Part shown: positions 6,644 through 8,872 of the stretch, piece by piece
How the letters are laid out: every line of letters begins with the position of its first letter
How positions within the stretch are numbered: position 1 is the first letter of the stretch
Source: an uncultured Arcobacter sp.
GTDB taxonomy: Bacteria > Campylobacterota > Campylobacteria > Campylobacterales > Arcobacteraceae
Length of the DNA: 8,872 nucleotides
Assembly: GCA_937860115.1 (NCBI GenBank)
Contig: CALMBI010000214.1
Span: forward strand, 1 to 8,872
Reading direction: 5' to 3'
Made by a program: the position numbers and the translations under genes
Notes under the pieces: model-generated
The model's input: only the letters and a program-made list of their open reading frames with translations
Databases searched by the model: none
Told to the model about the DNA's origin: nothing

Positions 6644-6672
6644 GTAGGAGTTCTCCCTACTTCTCTTTTCTG
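6644..6672. terminator. Candidate terminator between convergent genes
   Basis: A 5-bp GC-containing stem (GTAGG 6644-6648, CCTAC 6656-6660) with a 7-nt loop is followed by a pyrimidine-rich TTCTCTTTTCT stretch. It lies 8 nt after the lipocalin stop codon and overlaps the last codons of the minus-strand gene. Its position fits shared termination of convergent transcripts, but the stem is short. Confidence 0.4.
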
Positions 6673-7478
6673 CTCTCTTTTATCACCTGATACGCTTGGT
6701 TTATCTCTTGTGTTTTTGCTGTTGCTTCTTGTATATATGATTCATCTTTATTTTGGGAGCTTATGATATCTGGATGGTATTTATGAATCTGTTTTCTATA
6801 TGTTTTTTTGATAATTTCTATATCATCGCTCTCTTTCACTCCAAGTATCTCATAAGCTTCTTTTGGACTCATAGATTGTTGTTTATTTTGCGTCATATTT
6901 TCAAACTTACTAACGATCTCTTCATAAAGAGCATCAGCAATTTGCAACTCATGCATAATTTCTCGTAAGACAAGATCCTCTTCTTTCCCAATTCCATTAT
7001 CAATAAATGCAAGTTGAATCAAAAATGCTACAAAATGTTTTCGTTTTAAAATACTTCTCCCAAGGAGTCTATTAAGTTCTTGTGATATTTGTTTTGTATC
7101 ATCTGTTTTTTCTTTTTCTTCGTTGAAAATCTCTTTCATGATAGCTCTTGCTTTATCTTTATCATCAAAGATTTTAGAGATATCATCAAACATCATCCCA
7201 ATGAGTTGAGCTTCAAGCTCTTGCACCCTCCCATCTGCTTTAGCTACTTTAGCTACAAGTGCTATAAATAGTCCAAGTTCACTTTTTCTAAAGTGTTCTT
7301 TTGAGGTTGCTAGTTTATTTAACTTTCTTCTTCCATAAAATTTATAGATTTTAAATACTATATACAAAGTAGCGATGATAGTAAGTGTGATAAAAAAGTT
7401 TGCAATAAATGCATAATAAAATATTACTAAGATTATCCCTAAAGTGATCCATTTTTTTAAGTTCATTATTGTGTCCAT
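6657..7478 (-). CDS. DjlA-like membrane-anchored TerB/J-domain co-chaperone
   Basis: A 273-residue protein with three parts. Residues about 10-47 are very hydrophobic and form one long or two short membrane segments, followed by basic KIYKFYGRRK. Residues about 65-195 form an acidic helical TerB-like domain with LGLFIALVAKVAKADGRV (68-85) and AFLIQLAFIDNGIGKEE (151-167), the paired helix-acid pattern of the DjlA N-terminal domain. Residues about 206-270 form a C-terminal J domain with AYEILGV (208-214) and the HPD motif at 235-237, which stimulates DnaK ATPase activity. This order matches DjlA, an inner-membrane DnaK co-chaperone. The start is uncertain: the first ATG (7478) lacks a clear ribosome-binding site, while the Met at codon 5 (7466) has GGA 7 nt upstream. 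It converges on the lipocalin gene. Confidence 0.85.
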   Translation of the reverse strand: MDTIMNLKKWITLGIILVIFYYAFIANFFITLTIIATLYIVFKIYKFYGRRKLNKLATSKEHFRKSELGLFIALVAKVAKADGRVQELEAQLIGMMFDDISKIFDDKDKARAIMKEIFNEEKEKTDDTKQISQELNRLLGRSILKRKHFVAFLIQLAFIDNGIGKEEDLVLREIMHELQIADALYEEIVSKFENMTQNKQQSMSPKEAYEILGVKESDDIEIIKKTYRKQIHKYHPDIISSQNKDESYIQEATAKTQEINQAYQVIKESRKEK

Positions 7479-7567
7479 TTTGTTAGATTTTTTGTGTAAT
7501 TATTTTCGGATGTTAATTTTTGTTTTTTAAAGGCTCCTCTTTGTATGTTTAAAATATATATTTTTCC

Positions 7568-7573
7568 ATTATA
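7568..7573 (-). promoter_or_regulatory. Probable -10 box for the DjlA-like gene
   Basis: The minus strand reads GGGGTATAATGG, a perfect TATAAT at 7573-7568, about 90 nt upstream of the start codon. This would leave a leader of roughly 80 nt. A purine-rich GAGGAG lies in that leader but has no start codon at a usable distance. No -35 consensus is visible. Confidence 0.4.
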
Positions 7574-7641
7574 CCCCAAACTTACCCAAAGTTTTCTATT
7601 TGATAATGAGACATGAGATCATAAAACGGTATTGTATTATA

Positions 7642-7696
7642 AAACCCCACTAATAAACAAAAACTCACTACAAAAATTCACAAACTCTCTATAAAA
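7642..7696 (+). repeat. Degenerate direct repeats and phased A-tracts upstream of the phasin-like gene
   Basis: AAACTCACTACAAAA (7661-7675) and AAACTCTCTATAAAA (7682-7696) match at 13 of 15 positions and start exactly 21 bp apart. A poorer third copy, AAACCCCACTAATAAA, begins at 7642. The last copy contains the candidate -10 TATAAA (7690-7695), 24 nt before the ATG at 7720. Runs of A recur about every 10-11 bp through 7706. This resembles the periodic AT signal that replaces the -35 box in Campylobacter and Helicobacter housekeeping promoters, or repeated regulator sites. Confidence 0.4.
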
Positions 7697-7719
7697 TAAG
7701 CAAAAATTAGGAGTAATCT

Positions 7720-7983
7720 ATGTTAAAAGAGTTATTATTTACAGGACTTGGAACTGCGGTACTTTTGAAAGAAAAAGTAGAAAGTGAAATCAAAAAACTA
7801 GAAGAATCTGGAAAGCTTAAAACAGATGATGCAAAAAGTTTTTTACAATCACTTGAACAAAAAGGGAAAGATGAAGAACAAAGAGCAAAAGAGGAGCTCA
7901 AAAAGATTTTAAAAGAGGTGATCGATGAGCTTGGACTTGCTACAAAAGAGGACTTAGAAAAACTCAAAGAGAGTTTTAAGTAA
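7720..7983 (+). CDS. Small coiled-coil phasin-like protein (PhaF/COG3937 type)
   Basis: An 87-residue protein, almost entirely helical. A short hydrophobic N-terminal segment, LLFTGLGTAVLL (5-16), is followed by a strongly charged Lys/Glu-rich amphipathic region with heptad-like spacing. It contains the family-like SGKLKTDDAKSFLQSLEQKG (30-49) and ends in LGLATKEDLEKLKESF (71-86). This organisation (hydrophobic start, KxEExGKLxxDxAKxFLxxL, final ATKEDLExLKE) matches small proteins annotated as phasin or polyhydroxyalkanoate synthesis regulator. The name does not prove a link to polyhydroxyalkanoate; no PHA synthase is in the window. The start is supported by TTAGGAG (7707-7713). The ABC1/UbiB-type kinase gene begins 3 nt after its stop, so the two are surely co-transcribed and may act together at the membrane. 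Confidence 0.8.
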   Translation: MLKELLFTGLGTAVLLKEKVESEIKKLEESGKLKTDDAKSFLQSLEQKGKDEEQRAKEELKKILKEVIDELGLATKEDLEKLKESFK

Positions 7984-7986
7984 CCA

Positions 7987-8872
7987 ATGCAACTCTATAC
8001 CCCTCTTAGACTCTTTCTTACTTTTAGATTTCTTTTTACACTTTTTTTAGTGATAAAGAAAAAAACGAGTCTTTTAGGAATCAAATCACTAAAACCTAAA
8101 CAACTTAAAAATACCATCATCACTTTGGGGGCTAGTTTTATTAAACTTGCTCAAGTGTTAGCTACGAGGAGTGATTTTTTCTCCAAAGAGTATTTAGAGG
8201 AGTTAAAAGAGCTTCACGATGATATTCCACCTATGAAACAAGAAGATTTTGAAGCTGTTTTTAAACGAGCTTTTCAAATCTCTCCATTTGAAAGTTTTGA
8301 TACAACACCAATCGCTTCAGCTTCAATAGGACAAGTACATAGTGCGATGCTTCATGGAAATAAAGTAGCGGTGAAGCTAAGAAGAACCCAGATAAAAGAG
8401 AGGGTACAAGCAGATATAAAAATCATCTCTTTTTTTAATATTCTTTTTCGACCACTTTTTTCAAAACATACAAAAAATTCTATTGAAGCGGTTATCTCAG
8501 AGTTTTCAAAGATGATTTTGCAAGAGGTGAGCTTAAAGCATGAAGTAGAAAATTTATGCGAGTTTAGTGAAGTGTATAAAGATTTTGGGATAATTTTTCC
8601 AAAACCATATCTTGAACATTGTAGCGATGAAGTTATTGTTATGAGTTACGAGGAGGGATTTCGGTTTGATGATAAAGAGAACCTTTTTAAATACAACATT
8701 GACTTTCAAGAACTTATAGCAAAATTAGTCAATTTTTACACAACTCAAATGCTTATCAAAGGATATTTTCATGCAGACCCACACCCTGGAAATCTCCTTG
8801 TGACTTCAAAAGGGGAATTAGTTTTACTTGATTTTGGGATGGTGAAATCTGTTCCAAATGAGACAAGACTTG
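7987..8872 (+). CDS. ABC1/UbiB (AarF)-family atypical kinase, 3' end outside window
   Basis: The first 295 residues of a protein-kinase-like ATPase; families of this type usually exceed 430 residues, so about a third is missing. Visible motifs are the extended KxGQ region LGASFIKLAQVLATRSDF (48-65); the alanine-rich loop PIASASIGQVH (108-118); the ATP-site lysine in VAVKLRR (127-133, Lys130); the catalytic HADPHPGN (262-269); and the metal-binding DFG at 282-284. The family signature KxGQ reads KLAQ at 53-56. The N-terminus has a hydrophobic stretch (about 9-23) followed by KKK. Known members (UbiB, yeast Coq8, human COQ8A) support ubiquinone synthesis. Campylobacterota generally use menaquinone made by the futalosine route, so a ubiquinone role is unlikely here. 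The start is the first ATG after the phasin-like gene, with only a weak GAGAG upstream. Confidence 0.93.
   Translation, partial: MQLYTPLRLFLTFRFLFTLFLVIKKKTSLLGIKSLKPKQLKNTIITLGASFIKLAQVLATRSDFFSKEYLEELKELHDDIPPMKQEDFEAVFKRAFQISPFESFDTTPIASASIGQVHSAMLHGNKVAVKLRRTQIKERVQADIKIISFFNILFRPLFSKHTKNSIEAVISEFSKMILQEVSLKHEVENLCEFSEVYKDFGIIFPKPYLEHCSDEVIVMSYEEGFRFDDKENLFKYNIDFQELIAKLVNFYTTQMLIKGYFHADPHPGNLLVTSKGELVLLDFGMVKSVPNETRL

Noticed and set aside
7479..7719. Small unlisted gene in the 241-nt divergent intergenic region
   Set aside because: No start codon with a ribosome-binding site leads to a reasonable open frame; only promoter-like elements and repeats are visible.
7707..7967. Serine/phenylalanine-rich open frame on the minus strand
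   Set aside because: It is the mirror of the Lys/Glu-rich phasin-like gene; antisense reading of AAA/GAA codons gives Phe/Ser runs, with no ribosome-binding site.

Overview
The window looks like chromosome from a low-GC member of the Campylobacterota, possibly a free-living, hydrogen-using lineage of the Sulfurimonas/Sulfuricurvum/Sulfurospirillum type. This placement is inference from the AT-rich composition, TATAAT-like -10 boxes with weak -35 regions, the hypE-hypA order and the overall protein style. No marker gene here fixes the genus.

Layout from left to right. (1) Bases 1-537 hold the end of a hydrogenase maturation operon: the last 50 residues of HypE, ending in its C-terminal PRIC cysteine, then complete hypA. 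(2) Bases 643-1986 encode an 11-helix sodium:neurotransmitter-symporter (NSS) family transporter; its promoter lies inside a perfect 9+9 bp inverted repeat. (3) mutY (minus strand, 1997-2926) converges on the transporter gene. (4) Divergent from mutY is a tight thiamine operon: thiD (3061-3855), thiE (3834-4460, overlapping thiD by 22 nt) and a THI5/ThiY-like protein (4471-5367) that has no signal peptide. (5) A second plus-strand pair encodes envelope proteins: a MipA/OmpV-type outer-membrane protein gene broken by a one-base frameshift (5436-6114), and a Blc-type lipocalin lipoprotein (6124-6636). (6) A membrane-anchored TerB + J-domain (DjlA-like) co-chaperone is on the minus strand (6657-7478). 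(7) After a 241-nt divergent intergenic region come a small coiled-coil phasin-like protein (7720-7983) and, 3 nt later, an ABC1/UbiB-family atypical kinase that runs off the right edge (7987-8872+).

How the genes work together. HypE and HypA serve the [NiFe] centre of hydrogenase: cyanide ligand synthesis and nickel delivery. ThiD makes hydroxymethylpyrimidine pyrophosphate and ThiE couples it to the thiazole phosphate. The third gene belongs to the family of the yeast pyrimidine synthase THI5 and the bacterial pyrimidine-binding protein ThiY, so its job probably concerns the pyrimidine half of thiamine. It cannot be an ordinary periplasmic binding protein as encoded, and it lacks the THI5 cysteine cluster. 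This makes it the most interesting gene in the window. The phasin-like/ABC1-kinase pair is the second most interesting.

Most of the rest is ordinary housekeeping. I saw no insertion sequence, prophage, CRISPR array, tRNA, rRNA or defence system.
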